Shown here: positions 34,911 through 44,900 of the stretch, piece by piece | Numbering within the stretch: the first letter of the stretch is position 1 | Layout: each line of letters opens with the position of its first letter | NCBI GenBank assembly: GCA_045047085.1 | Contig: JASFYT010000104.1 | Span: forward strand, 1 to 64,000 | DNA: 64,000 nt | Direction of reading: 5' to 3' | Origin: GCA-2401155 sp045047085 | GTDB taxonomy: Bacteria > Pseudomonadota > Alphaproteobacteria > Rhizobiales > Rhizobiaceae | Position numbers and translations under genes: made by a program | The notes under the pieces: model-generated | Database searches by the model: none | What the model saw: the letters and a program-made list of their open reading frames with translations, nothing else | Told to the model about the DNA's origin: nothing

Positions 34911-35161
34911 AGGAATATCTGCTCTTTGGTAGATTCAATAAAATTCATTTTTTGAACATGGACACCCGAATTTAGCTCAAATTTGGGCGTAAGACCACAT
35001 TTGGGCGCAAAAGCAATTGCCTGCCAATTCTTTTCTTCACATACACAGATGCAAAGCCGATTACCAGTCCAGACTCGATATATCGTAAACTTATATGTTA
35101 AATTTATCACAGTTTTAGAATCGGATATAATTCGTAAAATGTTGACCAAACAGGAAATTTC

Positions 35162-37021
35162 ATGCCCTTAAACAACGGTTTTTCACAGAAACTCAGGCAT
35201 TTTACCGCGCAATTGCTGTTATTCCTTGCCGTTACCAGCCTGATATTTGTTGTGCCGGATCGAGCATATTCTGCTCCTTCGCACGCGCTAGCAATGCATG
35301 GTGAACCTGCCCTACCCGCAGATTTTAAGCATTTACCTTATGTAAATCCCAATGCACCAAAGGGCGGAAAAATCACTTATGGGGTTCAAGGGACATTTGA
35401 TTCGCTCAATCCGTTTATTCTAAAAAGCATGCGAACAACAGCGCGTGGCATGTGGGATCCGTCATTTGGCAAGCTGATATTTGAATCTCTGCTGTTTCGC
35501 TCTCGTGATGAACCCTTCACCATGTACGGTTTACTAGCAGAAAAGGTTGAGGTTCCCGAAGACAGAAGCTGGGTGGAATTTACCATCAATCCAAAAGCAA
35601 AGTGGTCTGATGGGGTGCCTGTATCGGTAGAAGATATTATTTTCACCTACGAATTGCTGGAGAAAAAAGGACGGCCTCCCTATTCGAGCCGTATGAAGAA
35701 AATCGATCGCATCGAAAAAACCGGTGAACGGCGCGTGAAATTTCATTTGAACGATAAATCCGACCGGGAATTTCCACTCATTATAGGGCTAACACCGGTG
35801 TTGCCTTTACATGCCACCTTCATCGACACGTTTGATAAATCCTCATTAAAAGTTCCAATTGGCAGCGGTCCTTACCGCGTTTCCAAGGTAGATCCGGGCC
35901 AGCGCATCCGATTTCAACGTGATCCAGACTATTGGGCGAAGAATTTGCCGATCAAAAGAGGGCAGGATAATTACGATGAAATTACAGTTGAATATTTTCG
36001 TTCCGCGAGCAGCCTGTTTGAAGCCTTTAAAAAGGGCGTCGTAAATGTGCTGCCAGAGGGTGATCCAGCCCACTGGGAACGAGCGTTCAATTTTCCTGCC
36101 GTTAAAGATGGGCGGGTAATAAAGGACGCTTTCAAAACCGGGCGTCCTGCGCCGATGGTTGCGTTTTTCTATAATACACGTCTCAAAAAATTCAGCGATC
36201 TGAATATCCGAAAAGCACTGGCCATGCTGTTTGATTTTGAATGGACTAATAAAAACCTGTTTTTTAATGCCTATAGACGTACGGGCAGCTTTTGGCATGG
36301 TTCGTCTCTTTCAAGTCTGGGTATTGCCGCTGACGATATTGAAAAGAAACTATTGGCCAATTACTCTGACAAGGTTTTGCCCAAAGTTATGGCTGGAACT
36401 TATCTTCCATCCAAGACCAATGGCAGTGGTCGCGACCGGAAAATTTTGCGCTCTGCTTTCCGTATGCTGAAAAAGGCAGGATATAAGACGGTGGACGGAA
36501 AACTGGTCGATCCGGATGGACGTCCATTTATATTCGAAATTCTTTGCAAATCCCAAGGCGAGGAAAAACTTGCGATCAATTTCAGCCGGTCACTTGCAAA
36601 AATTGGTATTGAGGCCACGGTCCGCACCGTGGACGATGCCCAATATCAGCGCCGAACCCAGATTTATGATTATGATATGATCATCTCAACCCTTTCAGCA
36701 TCGCTTTCGCCAGGGGCGGAACAAAAATGGCGCTGGGGCAGCGAGGTACGCGATACACCAGGAAGTTTCAACTATGCAGGTGCGGCGGAACCGGCAATTG
36801 ATGCGCTGATTGACGCGATTGTGAAGGCGAAGAGCCAAGAAGAGTTCACTTCAAGTGTACGCGCTCTTGATCGGCTATTGATCTCCGGGCATTATCTGAT
36901 TCCACTGTTTCATATTGATGAACAATGGGTCGCCCGGTGGGACACGATTGGAAGACCGGAAAAAACGTCACTATACGGCTATCAATTTTCCACATGGTGG
37001 GACAAACGAGCCGCAAAATAG
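35162..37021 (+). CDS. family 5 extracellular solute-binding protein (YejA-like)
   Basis: A 619-residue periplasmic binding protein for an ABC importer of peptides or similar oligomers. The signal peptide has the core LLLFLAVTSLIFVV and a likely cut after AYSA. Family 5 features include MHGEPALPADFKHLPYVNP, GTFDSLNPFI and KWSDGVPVSVEDIIFTYELL. It resembles the YejA group. No permease or ATPase genes are adjacent, so its membrane partners must be encoded elsewhere. ATG at 35162 has AGGAAA upstream. Confidence 0.93.
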   Translation: MPLNNGFSQKLRHFTAQLLLFLAVTSLIFVVPDRAYSAPSHALAMHGEPALPADFKHLPYVNPNAPKGGKITYGVQGTFDSLNPFILKSMRTTARGMWDPSFGKLIFESLLFRSRDEPFTMYGLLAEKVEVPEDRSWVEFTINPKAKWSDGVPVSVEDIIFTYELLEKKGRPPYSSRMKKIDRIEKTGERRVKFHLNDKSDREFPLIIGLTPVLPLHATFIDTFDKSSLKVPIGSGPYRVSKVDPGQRIRFQRDPDYWAKNLPIKRGQDNYDEITVEYFRSASSLFEAFKKGVVNVLPEGDPAHWERAFNFPAVKDGRVIKDAFKTGRPAPMVAFFYNTRLKKFSDLNIRKALAMLFDFEWTNKNLFFNAYRRTGSFWHGSSLSSLGIAADDIEKKLLANYSDKVLPKVMAGTYLPSKTNGSGRDRKILRSAFRMLKKAGYKTVDGKLVDPDGRPFIFEILCKSQGEEKLAINFSRSLAKIGIEATVRTVDDAQYQRRTQIYDYDMIISTLSASLSPGAEQKWRWGSEVRDTPGSFNYAGAAEPAIDALIDAIVKAKSQEEFTSSVRALDRLLISGHYLIPLFHIDEQWVARWDTIGRPEKTSLYGYQFSTWWDKRAAK

Positions 37022-37038
37022 AGCCTCTGAGATACATT

Positions 37039-37689
37039 ATGACTAAGAAACTGACGATTGACGTAATTTCCGATGTGATGTGCCCATGGTGTTATATCGG
37101 CAAACAAAACCTCGATAAAGCCATCGCTTCAATGCCAGATCTTGAGGTGGAGGTGAGTTGGCGCCCCTATCAGCTAGACCCTACATTACCCAAAGAAGGC
37201 AAGGATCGGCAGAAATATCTTAGCGATAAATTTGGCGGACCGGCCGAGGCTGAAAATATATATGAAAACGTAAAAAATGCTGGTGCCAATGTGGGGATTG
37301 AATTCAATTTCAAGGCTATGAAAGTCTCACCAAATACGCTTGATGCGCACCGCGTCATCCGTTGGGCAGGTGGTATGGGCGCTGAAGTTCAAAACAAGTT
37401 GATGAGGAGACTGTTTGAATTGTTCTTCCTTGAAGGCGGACATATCGGAAATGATGATGTTTTGGTGGATGCGGCAATCCATGCAGGCATGGATGGTGAT
37501 TTAGTACGAGAATTGCTTGCTACCGACAAAGACAAAACTGAAGTTCAACAGGAGATTGAACAGGCCCGGCAAATGGGTGTTACCGGCGTTCCATGTTTTG
37601 TGATCGATCAAAAGTTTGCTGTGATGGGCGCACAACCTCCTGAAGCGCTGACACAAGCATTTCAACAGGCGCTCGATGCTGCAAAATAA
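37039..37689 (+). CDS. DsbA-family (FrnE-like) thiol oxidoreductase
   Basis: A 216-residue cytosolic thioredoxin-fold protein. The active-site motif CPWC is in DVISDVMCPWCYIGK near residue 14, and the cis-proline loop GVTGVPCFVID near residue 176. The insertion and length match the FrnE group, which overlaps with 2-hydroxychromene-2-carboxylate isomerase-like proteins. ATG 37039 is chosen because a longer in-frame opening overlaps the binding-protein gene, which ends 17 bases upstream. The short gap suggests cotranscription. Confidence 0.88.
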   Translation: MTKKLTIDVISDVMCPWCYIGKQNLDKAIASMPDLEVEVSWRPYQLDPTLPKEGKDRQKYLSDKFGGPAEAENIYENVKNAGANVGIEFNFKAMKVSPNTLDAHRVIRWAGGMGAEVQNKLMRRLFELFFLEGGHIGNDDVLVDAAIHAGMDGDLVRELLATDKDKTEVQQEIEQARQMGVTGVPCFVIDQKFAVMGAQPPEALTQAFQQALDAAK

Positions 37690-37703
37690 TTGGCATCCGA
37701 TCC

Positions 37704-37729
37704 TAGAGCACTTTTCAGATTATGCTCTA
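37704..37729. terminator. short hairpin between convergent FrnE and thiamine pyrophosphokinase genes
   Basis: TAGAGCA and TGCTCTA form a 7-bp stem around a 12-base loop, overlapping the kinase stop codon. There is no long T run, so termination strength is uncertain. TAGAGCA-type palindromes are common between genes in rhizobial relatives. Confidence 0.45.
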
Positions 37730-38410
37730 AATTGCTAATCCGGCGGCAATGATTTCTCCGATGAATTTTTTTGCAACGATCACCTTGTATGTCGCGGAGG
37801 TGTTAGACGGAGTAATTTCGATGATATTGCTGATTGCTTCATTGGATGTTCCAATTTGCACCCCCTGCTCCATAACAAGATTATCAAGCGGATATTTCAA
37901 CCCTTTGGAATTTTCAAAATTTATTTTTCCGAACGGATAAATCGAAACGCGAGCGCCTTTTTCAAGTGACAGTTCCACACGGCCACGTGCGGCAAGAATT
38001 ACATCTGTTTCATCAACCAATATGATGGTTTTTTGAGACGCGAAACGGGCCATCGCATGAATGGTTGCCAGGGAATGATCAAAGCGTTTGCCGATTAGAC
38101 CAAGCCCGATATAAAGCGGCGCATTCGTCAGGACGAGGCATTTTTCGAAATCTGTGCTGTCCTGTTCCTCTATATGCAATACAGACGTTTTTGTGTCCCA
38201 ATGGTCGATGTGTTCGAGCGAATCCAAATCTCCAATAATAACGTCCGGTACAATATCCGAATTATAAAATCGATTTGCTCCGCCATCTGCTGCGATTAAA
38301 GCGTAGCCCCGCGCAAGCAGATTGCTCAAGCATTCTCCATCTACATATCCCCCACCAATAATGACGGCCGGTTTTTCGAAACTATAACTATTGGAGGTGT
38401 TGGGAATCAA
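37727..38410 (-). CDS. thiamine pyrophosphokinase
   Basis: Transfers pyrophosphate from ATP to thiamine, giving TPP. Diagnostic stretches are ALIAADGGANRFY, DVIIGDLDSLEH, EEQDSTDFEKCL and GLIGKRFDHSLATIH. The open frame continues to an ATG at 38500, but those 30 codons lie antisense across the TPP riboswitch of thiB. An internal TTG at 38410, preceded by AAGG at a good distance, gives 227 residues and begins just before the conserved core. I favour that start, though the upstream ATG is possible. Divergent from thiBPQ. Confidence 0.88.
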   Translation of the reverse strand: MIPNTSNSYSFEKPAVIIGGGYVDGECLSNLLARGYALIAADGGANRFYNSDIVPDVIIGDLDSLEHIDHWDTKTSVLHIEEQDSTDFEKCLVLTNAPLYIGLGLIGKRFDHSLATIHAMARFASQKTIILVDETDVILAARGRVELSLEKGARVSIYPFGKINFENSKGLKYPLDNLVMEQGVQIGTSNEAISNIIEITPSNTSATYKVIVAKKFIGEIIAAGLAI

Positions 38411-38458
38411 AACTTTTACCTTGCCATTAATATCATTTGCGCTATTGAGTAAGCCATC

Positions 38459-38538
38459 CTTTCTGGGGTGCTTCAAGTCTTGAAGCTGAGAAATACCCAT
38501 TGAACCTGATCCAAGTAATTTTTGGCGGAGGAAGAAAG
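38459..38538 (+). promoter_or_regulatory. TPP riboswitch aptamer (thi element) upstream of thiB
   Basis: Conserved core elements are in order: GGGGTGC (38465-38471), CTGAGA (38486-38491), TACCC, and GAACCTGATC (38502-38511), then a GGCGGAGG-type closing strand. The closing P1 stem is CTTTCT (38459-38464) with AGAAAG (38533-38538). Binding of TPP should reduce thiBPQ expression. The element overlaps the 5' end of the longest thiamine pyrophosphokinase frame on the other strand. Confidence 0.93.
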
Positions 38539-38589
38539 AGATGAGTACATTTGTCTGAATTTTTCAGATATGTAATGATCATCCTTCCC

Positions 38590-38609
38590 CGCTTCCAACC
38601 AAGGAAGCG
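38590..38609 (+). promoter_or_regulatory. hairpin masking the thiB ribosome-binding site
   Basis: CGCTTCC and GGAAGCG form a 7-bp stem with loop AACCAA, two bases before the thiB ATG. The Shine-Dalgarno GGAAG lies in the 3' arm. The aptamer's GGAAG (38530-38534) could pair with CTTCC upstream when TPP is absent, so this looks like the translational switch of the riboswitch. Confidence 0.7.
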
Positions 38610-38611
38610 AC

Positions 38612-39637
38612 ATGTTGAAATTTTTTTCTACAGTTTTTAAGCTCACTACCGCAGTCGTTATAACACTGGCTGTGACGGTACCTGCAAGTTCGGCTGATAA
38701 GCCGAATTTGACAATTTATACCTATGATTCATTTGCCGCCGATTGGGGGCCTGCACCAAAAATCAAAGAATCTTTTGAAAAAAACTGTAACTGCACTCTG
38801 ACCTTTGTTGCAGCAGACAGTTCAATTGGCGCTCTGCGCAAGGTGCAACTGGAGGGTCCGGATACCAAGGCTGATGTTGTTTTAGGCCTCGATACCAACA
38901 TCGCAGAAGCTGCGCGTGCGACAGGACTCTTCGCTGAGCATGGCGTTGTCACCACGAACCTCGATCTTCCGGAAAAATGGTCTGATAAGGTTTTCCTACC
39001 TTTCGATTATAGTTATTTTGCCTTTGTTTATGACACCAATATCGTCAAGAATCCGCCAACGTCTTTTGCTGAACTTGCAGCCATGCCAGATGACTTTAAA
39101 ATCGTCATTCAGGACCCGCGCTCCTCCACTCCAGGCCTTGGGTTGGTTCTTTGGGTGCGTGAAATATTTGGCGACAAGGCACCGGAATACTGGAAATCCC
39201 TTGCACCAAAAATCCTTACCGTCACAAAGGGATGGTCAGATGCCTATGGGCTGTTTTTGAAGAACGAGGCGGATATGGTGCTTTCCTACACCACCTCACC
39301 TGCCTATCATTTGATTGCTGATGGAAAATCAAATTATGCATCGGCAAGGTTCAACGATGGACATTATATGCAAATTGAAGTTGCTGGCATTTTGAGATCG
39401 ACCAAACAACAGGAACTTGCAGGAAAGTTCATGCAATTCATGTTGAGTGACGCATTTCAAGATCTCATTCCAACAACCAATTGGGCCTATACCGTTACCA
39501 AAACCAAAAAAGGCCTGCCCAAAGGATTTGAAACACTTCATGTGCCGGAAAAATCATTGTTGTTTGATGGTCAGCTTGTAGAGAAAAACCGTAAGGCATA
39601 CATTTCCGAATGGCTGGACGCTATCGGGAAACAATGA
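38612..39637 (+). CDS. thiB: thiamine/TPP ABC transporter substrate-binding protein
   Basis: Periplasmic thiamine-binding protein of 341 residues. The signal peptide has the core TTAVVITLAVTV with a cut near ASSA (residue 28). The mature start KPNLTIYTYDSFAADWGPAP and the later VLGLDTNIAEAA, DYSYFAFVYDT and GWSDAYGLFLKNEADMVLSY are typical of ThiB. It lies under a TPP riboswitch, 22-25 bases ahead of thiP, so the function assignment is strong. Confidence 0.95.
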   Translation: MLKFFSTVFKLTTAVVITLAVTVPASSADKPNLTIYTYDSFAADWGPAPKIKESFEKNCNCTLTFVAADSSIGALRKVQLEGPDTKADVVLGLDTNIAEAARATGLFAEHGVVTTNLDLPEKWSDKVFLPFDYSYFAFVYDTNIVKNPPTSFAELAAMPDDFKIVIQDPRSSTPGLGLVLWVREIFGDKAPEYWKSLAPKILTVTKGWSDAYGLFLKNEADMVLSYTTSPAYHLIADGKSNYASARFNDGHYMQIEVAGILRSTKQQELAGKFMQFMLSDAFQDLIPTTNWAYTVTKTKKGLPKGFETLHVPEKSLLFDGQLVEKNRKAYISEWLDAIGKQ

Positions 39638-39662
39638 AAACCTGTCAAAAAGGAACTGAGTG

Positions 39663-41315
39663 ATGATGATCTGGAAACAGATCATCCGCTTTCGCTGGTC
39701 CCTTTTTCCGGGCGCGCTGTTTGCCGCTGCTTTGTTGGGTTTGATTGGATTATTGCTTTGGCAATTGGCCGATTTCTCGGCTGAAAAGTCAAGTTGGTTT
39801 GCCAGTCTACAGGCTCGTGACTGGCAGATAGTACGCTTTACCGCATTCCAGGCCAGCCTATCCACCATTCTCTCGCTGGTGGTTGGTGTTCTCTTAGCGT
39901 GGAGCCTGCATCATCAAAGGACTTTCCCCGGAAGGCCTATTTTAATCGCCCTTTTGTCATCTGCGCTGGTGATTCCAACACTGGTACTTGTCCTTGGTCT
40001 GGTGACCGTATTTGGCCGAAATGGCTGGCTTAATCAGATCACCAACAGTTTGTTTGATTACAATTTTGGTAGTTTTTTATATGGGCTGATGGGAATATTG
40101 ATCGCTCATGTTTATTTCAACGGATCGTTTGCCGCGCGCAGTCTGCTCAATCGGTTTGAGACTATCCCGCCGGAAAAATTCAAACTTTGCCGTTCCTTGG
40201 GGTTAACAGCCTGGCAGCGATTCATCCTGATTGAATGGCCTGCAATACGCACCACTTTGCCGGGCCTTGCCGTGACAATTTTTCTGCTATGTTTCACATC
40301 CTTTGCAATTGTGCTGATTTTGGGTGGTTCACCGCGTTATAACACACTGGAAGTAACTATTTTTGAAGCACTGAAGTTGGATTTTGATATCCCGCGGGCA
40401 CTTGATTTAGCGGTTTTACAATTGATCATATGTGCAGCACTGGTCATGCTTGCATCGGGATTTCGTTCCAATACTCAAAAAATTGCAATCCAAGGTTCTT
40501 ATTCCCAATGGCCAGAACCGCCCCGTATTGGCGGTATTCAAAAGGGGTTGATATTCGCCTTCGGGTTGGTTTTTCTTCTGCCACTGGGGGCGACAATTCT
40601 GGATGGATTGCAGGCAGACTACGCCAAGATATTGAGTGCGGAATCCTTCAGGCGAGCCTTCGTCACAACCATTGCGATTGCTAGTGGTTCCAGCCTTTTG
40701 ACCGTGGTTGTTGCATTGTTGATTGCCGCGACGAAACGTAATTTTACGCTTGCGACACGGATGAACTCTGGATTATTCGCTGAACTAGCCGAACGTTCCT
40801 TGTCATTTTCGGCAATGCTTTATCTGGCAGTACCTTCGCTTGTTCTGGGGTTAGGATTTTTCCTGTTGGCGCGTCAGATGCCGGGGCCGCAGAACCTGTG
40901 GGCGGCGATCGCCCTTGTGAGTGCCAATTTGTTTATGGCGTTACCATTTGCGCTGACAGTTCTTGCCCCGGCTATGGAAAAAACGGGGCTGCGCTATGAC
41001 AAATTATCCTTTTCTCTGGGCCTTGGCCCATTAGCCCGCTGGCGCAATGGCGAGTGGCCTTTGCTGCGTAGTGATATCGGTTATGTGTGTGCATTGTCGT
41101 TCTGCATATCTATGGGGGATTTGGGAGTGATTGCGCTGTTCGGAAGTCAGGATTTCGCAACCCTTCCCTGGTATCTTTATCAAATGATGGGTTCATACCG
41201 GACCCATGATGCAGCCGGGGTTGCGCTCATTATGTTGATCTTGACGCTCAGTGTATTTTTAGGATTCCCCCGACTATTTTCCGGTTTAAACGAGGTCAAA
41301 AATGCTGAAACTTGA
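39663..41315 (+). CDS. thiP: thiamine/TPP ABC transporter permease
   Basis: Inner-membrane permease with two fused binding-protein-dependent transport domains and about twelve hydrophobic segments. The first EAA-like loop is around FKLCRSLGLTAWQRFILIEWP and the second around YDKLSFSLGLGPLARW. Of the clustered starts GTG 39660, ATG 39663 and ATG 39666, I chose 39663 for its seven-base distance from AGGAA. It overlaps thiQ by 14 bases. The 550-residue length is normal for ThiP. Confidence 0.94.
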   Translation: MMIWKQIIRFRWSLFPGALFAAALLGLIGLLLWQLADFSAEKSSWFASLQARDWQIVRFTAFQASLSTILSLVVGVLLAWSLHHQRTFPGRPILIALLSSALVIPTLVLVLGLVTVFGRNGWLNQITNSLFDYNFGSFLYGLMGILIAHVYFNGSFAARSLLNRFETIPPEKFKLCRSLGLTAWQRFILIEWPAIRTTLPGLAVTIFLLCFTSFAIVLILGGSPRYNTLEVTIFEALKLDFDIPRALDLAVLQLIICAALVMLASGFRSNTQKIAIQGSYSQWPEPPRIGGIQKGLIFAFGLVFLLPLGATILDGLQADYAKILSAESFRRAFVTTIAIASGSSLLTVVVALLIAATKRNFTLATRMNSGLFAELAERSLSFSAMLYLAVPSLVLGLGFFLLARQMPGPQNLWAAIALVSANLFMALPFALTVLAPAMEKTGLRYDKLSFSLGLGPLARWRNGEWPLLRSDIGYVCALSFCISMGDLGVIALFGSQDFATLPWYLYQMMGSYRTHDAAGVALIMLILTLSVFLGFPRLFSGLNEVKNAET

Positions 41316-41928
41316 TCACGTCACATTTCGCCATTTGGGTACAAGCCTAACCTACGACTTTTCTCTTGAAGCATCCCCGCAAGAAATTATTGCCATTACC
41401 GGTGAAAGTGGCTCTGGCAAGACAACGCTTTTGGAATTGATTGCCGGGTTTTTGGTCGCCGATGGCGGCACCATGACGTGGCAGGAGAAAGATTTAAAAT
41501 CTCTCCCGCCGGAACAACGCCCCATCACCATCCTCTTTCAAAACCATAATCTGTTCGAACACCTCACTGCTGGTCGCAATATTGCACTGGGTATTAAGGG
41601 GCATGTTACTTCATCGACCATAGAGGACGGATTAAAAAAGGTAGGGCTTGCGGGGCTGGAGAACCAAAAGGCATCCACAATGTCAGGCGGCCAACAACAG
41701 CGTGTAGCTCTGGCCCGGACGTTTGTGCGTGACACTCCAATTTTATTGCTCGATGAACCTTTCAGCGGTCTAGACAAGGCAAACAAGGCGGAAATGTTAT
41801 CGCTGATTAAGACATTGGCTGAAAAAGAAAACCGCTGTGTTTTGATGATCACTCATGATCAAAGCGATTGCGATGCGATTGCCACGCGACAGTTCAAAGT
41901 TGAAGATGGACAATTGGTTTCAATCTAA
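41302..41928 (+). CDS. thiQ: thiamine/TPP ABC transporter ATP-binding protein
   Basis: ATPase of the thiamine importer. Walker A GESGSGKTTL is near residue 34, the signature MSGGQQQRVALARTF near 126, and Walker B ILLLDEPFSGLD near 147, followed by the switch histidine in MITHDQ. At 208 residues it is a short ATPase with no regulatory domain, as usual for ThiQ. Its stop overlaps the mfd stop. Confidence 0.95.
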   Translation: MLKLDHVTFRHLGTSLTYDFSLEASPQEIIAITGESGSGKTTLLELIAGFLVADGGTMTWQEKDLKSLPPEQRPITILFQNHNLFEHLTAGRNIALGIKGHVTSSTIEDGLKKVGLAGLENQKASTMSGGQQQRVALARTFVRDTPILLLDEPFSGLDKANKAEMLSLIKTLAEKENRCVLMITHDQSDCDAIATRQFKVEDGQLVSI

Positions 41929-44900
41929 ACAGCTGTCGCGAATTTAGCCAGTTTGCTCATGATCACAGCCGAACCTTTCAAACGCCTGTCGGCGGATTCC
42001 CAATCACGCTGTAAAACAATCGATTGATTGGGCCTAATTTTTGCCAGACTGCCCTGTTCGCCAATCCATTGCACGAGAGCGGCGGGATTTGGAAAATTAT
42101 TGGCACGGAACGATATCACCAGACCTTTTGGACCGGCATCCAGTTTTTCCACATTGGCTTTGAGACACAGACCTTTGAGGAAGACGATTTTTAGCAATTG
42201 ATCGACCTCATTAGGTAATGGCCCGAACCGGTCAATGAGTTCAGCAGCGAATGCCTCGATCTCCGGCATTTCTTTCAAATCTGCCAGACGACGATAAAGT
42301 CCGAGGCGCAAAGTCAAGTCAGGCACATAGGATTCAGGGATCAGTACCGGTGTACCGACAGATATTTGCGGCGACCATTTGTCTTCGCCAGTGAAGTCCG
42401 CACCCTCTTTGAGTTCGGCAACTGCTTCTTCCAGCATTTGTTGATAAAGATCGTATCCCACTTCGCGGATCTGGCCCGATTGTTCTTCGCCGAGCAAATT
42501 GCCGGAACCACGGGCATCCAGATCATGGCTGGCAAGCTCGAAGCCTGCGCCCAGCGTATCGAGTGATTGTAGCACCTTCAACCGCCGTTCCGCAGTGGCT
42601 GTAAGTTTTCGATTTACCGGCAAGGTGAAGAGCGCATATGCCCTCGCTTTGGAGCGCCCTACCCGACCGCGCAATTGGTAAAGCTGCGCCAGACCGAACA
42701 TATCGGCCCTGTGGACAATAAGCGTATTGGCGGTTGGAATATCCAGCCCGGATTCAACGATCGTGGTTGAAAGCAACACGTCATATTTGCCGTCATAAAA
42801 TGCATTCATCACATCATCTAGTTCGCCCGGAGCCATCTGACCGTGGGCTATAGCTACTCTTAGTTCCGGCACATGCTCATCAAGAAACGCTTTGCGTTCC
42901 GCCAGATCACTCACCCGTGGGCAAACGTAAAAACTCTGGCCTCCCCTGTGACGTTCCCTAAGTAATGCTTCGCGCACAACCAAACTATCAAATGGTGAAA
43001 TGAAGGTTCGCACTGCCATACGGTCAACCGGCGCTGTGGTGATTAACGATAGTTCACGCACGCCGGTTAGTGCCAGTTGCAGGGTACGCGGAATCGGCGT
43101 TGCAGAGAGCGTAAGCACATGCACATCGGAGCGGAGTTCTTTCAGCCGCTCCTTGTGTTTCACGCCAAAGCGTTGTTCTTCGTCAATTACTAACAGACCG
43201 AGGCGCTTAAACTTGATTGAATTGCTGAGCAGCGCGTGAGTGCCGACCACCACATCAATCGTACCGTCTTCTACCCCCGCCCGTGCGGCAGCCAGTTCCT
43301 TGGTTCCAACCAGACGTGAAGCGTGGGCAATCTTCAATGGCAACCCTCTAAGACGTTCAGAGAAGGTTTTATAATGCTGGCGGGCGAGCAAAGTTGTAGG
43401 CACCACAATGGCTACTTGCCGTCCAGCCATGGCGGTTACGAAGGCAGCGCGCAGGGCGACTTCGGTTTTACCAAAACCCACATCGCCGCAAACCAATCGG
43501 TCCATTGGGGTTCCAGAAGCCAGATCGTCTAGCACGTCATCAATAGCGCCTTGTTGGTCTTCGGTTTCATCGTAAGGGAACCGGGTGACGAATTCATCGT
43601 AGACGCCTTCCGTTGCCACAAACCGTTCCGCTGTTCGCAACGCCCGTTCGGCGGCAATTTTGATCAGCTGATCAGCCATCTCAAGGATGTTCTTTTTCAG
43701 CTTAGCCTTGCGTGCCTGCCACGCGGCACCGCCGAGACGGTCCAGTTGCACCTCACTATCGGCATTACCAAAACGTGAAAGCAGTTCGATGTTTTCCACC
43801 GGCAGGAATAGTTTGTCATCGCCCAGATAATGGAGCTCCAAACAATCATGAGGGGCACCGGCAGCTTCGATTGTCTTCAATCCAATGAAGCGTGCAATGC
43901 CGTGATCCACATGAACAACGATATCACCCTCACCAAGGCTCGCCGCCTCGGAAATAATGTCGCTGCCTTTTTTGCGTTTGGTACGACGTACCAAACGGTC
44001 GCCGAGAATATCCTGTTCGGCAATAACGCTCAATTCGCCTGTAGAAAAACCATGTTCCAAAGGCAAAATTCCTAAGGCAACTTTGCCTTTGCCAAGTCCT
44101 TCGAACCCGTCATAGTTTTCAATCTGTTGGATATTGCCCATGCCGTGTTCGGCAAGAACTTTGGATAGTCTCTCGCGGGAACCTGTACTCCAACAGGCAA
44201 CCAGGACCTTCTTGCCAAGACCACGTTCTTCTGCAGAAAATTCAGTAACCGCTTCAAAGACATTGGCACCGGAAGAACGTTCCGCTGCGAAGTTTCTAGA
44301 TTGTTTTCCTTCCAGAGAGGCAACTCTGGTTTGGCCAGTTTCGATGGTTTCAAATGGAGATAGGATGGTTGCGAACCTATCGCCCAGACTTTGTTTTATC
44401 TCATTTTCATCAAGATAGAGACTGTTTGGTTTAATCGGCTTATAGGGTGTTCCCCCGTCGATCTTTCCGTCAATGGATTGCAAGCGGGCATCGTAATGGT
44501 CATTGATCTGGTCGATGCGTTCGTGCACCGCTTCCATCACATTATGACCGATAACCAAATGGCATTGCTGGAGATAGTCGAACAGGCTGTCGAGTTTTTC
44601 GTAAAACAGCGGCAGCCAGTGCTCCATCCCAGCAAAACGCCTGCCCTCGCTGATCGCTACATAAAGCGCATCGTCGCGGTTGGCTGCACCAAACTGCGAT
44701 ATGTAATTGGTACGAAAGCGGCGAATTTCATCTGCCCCAAACTTGATTTCGCTCATGGGAGCGATCGTTAGATGTTTGAGTTGGCTGGTGGTGCGCTGGC
44801 TCGCCGCATTGAAACCACGAATGGATTCCAAGGTGTCGCCAAAGAAATCTAGCCGCACGGGGCCTTCACTGCCCGGCGCGAAGAAGTCGACAATGCCGCC

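Noticed and set aside
34907..35149. 80-codon leftward frame upstream of the binding-protein gene
   Set aside because: It lies in the promoter gap and overlaps the IalB start. The sequence looks like translated non-coding DNA.
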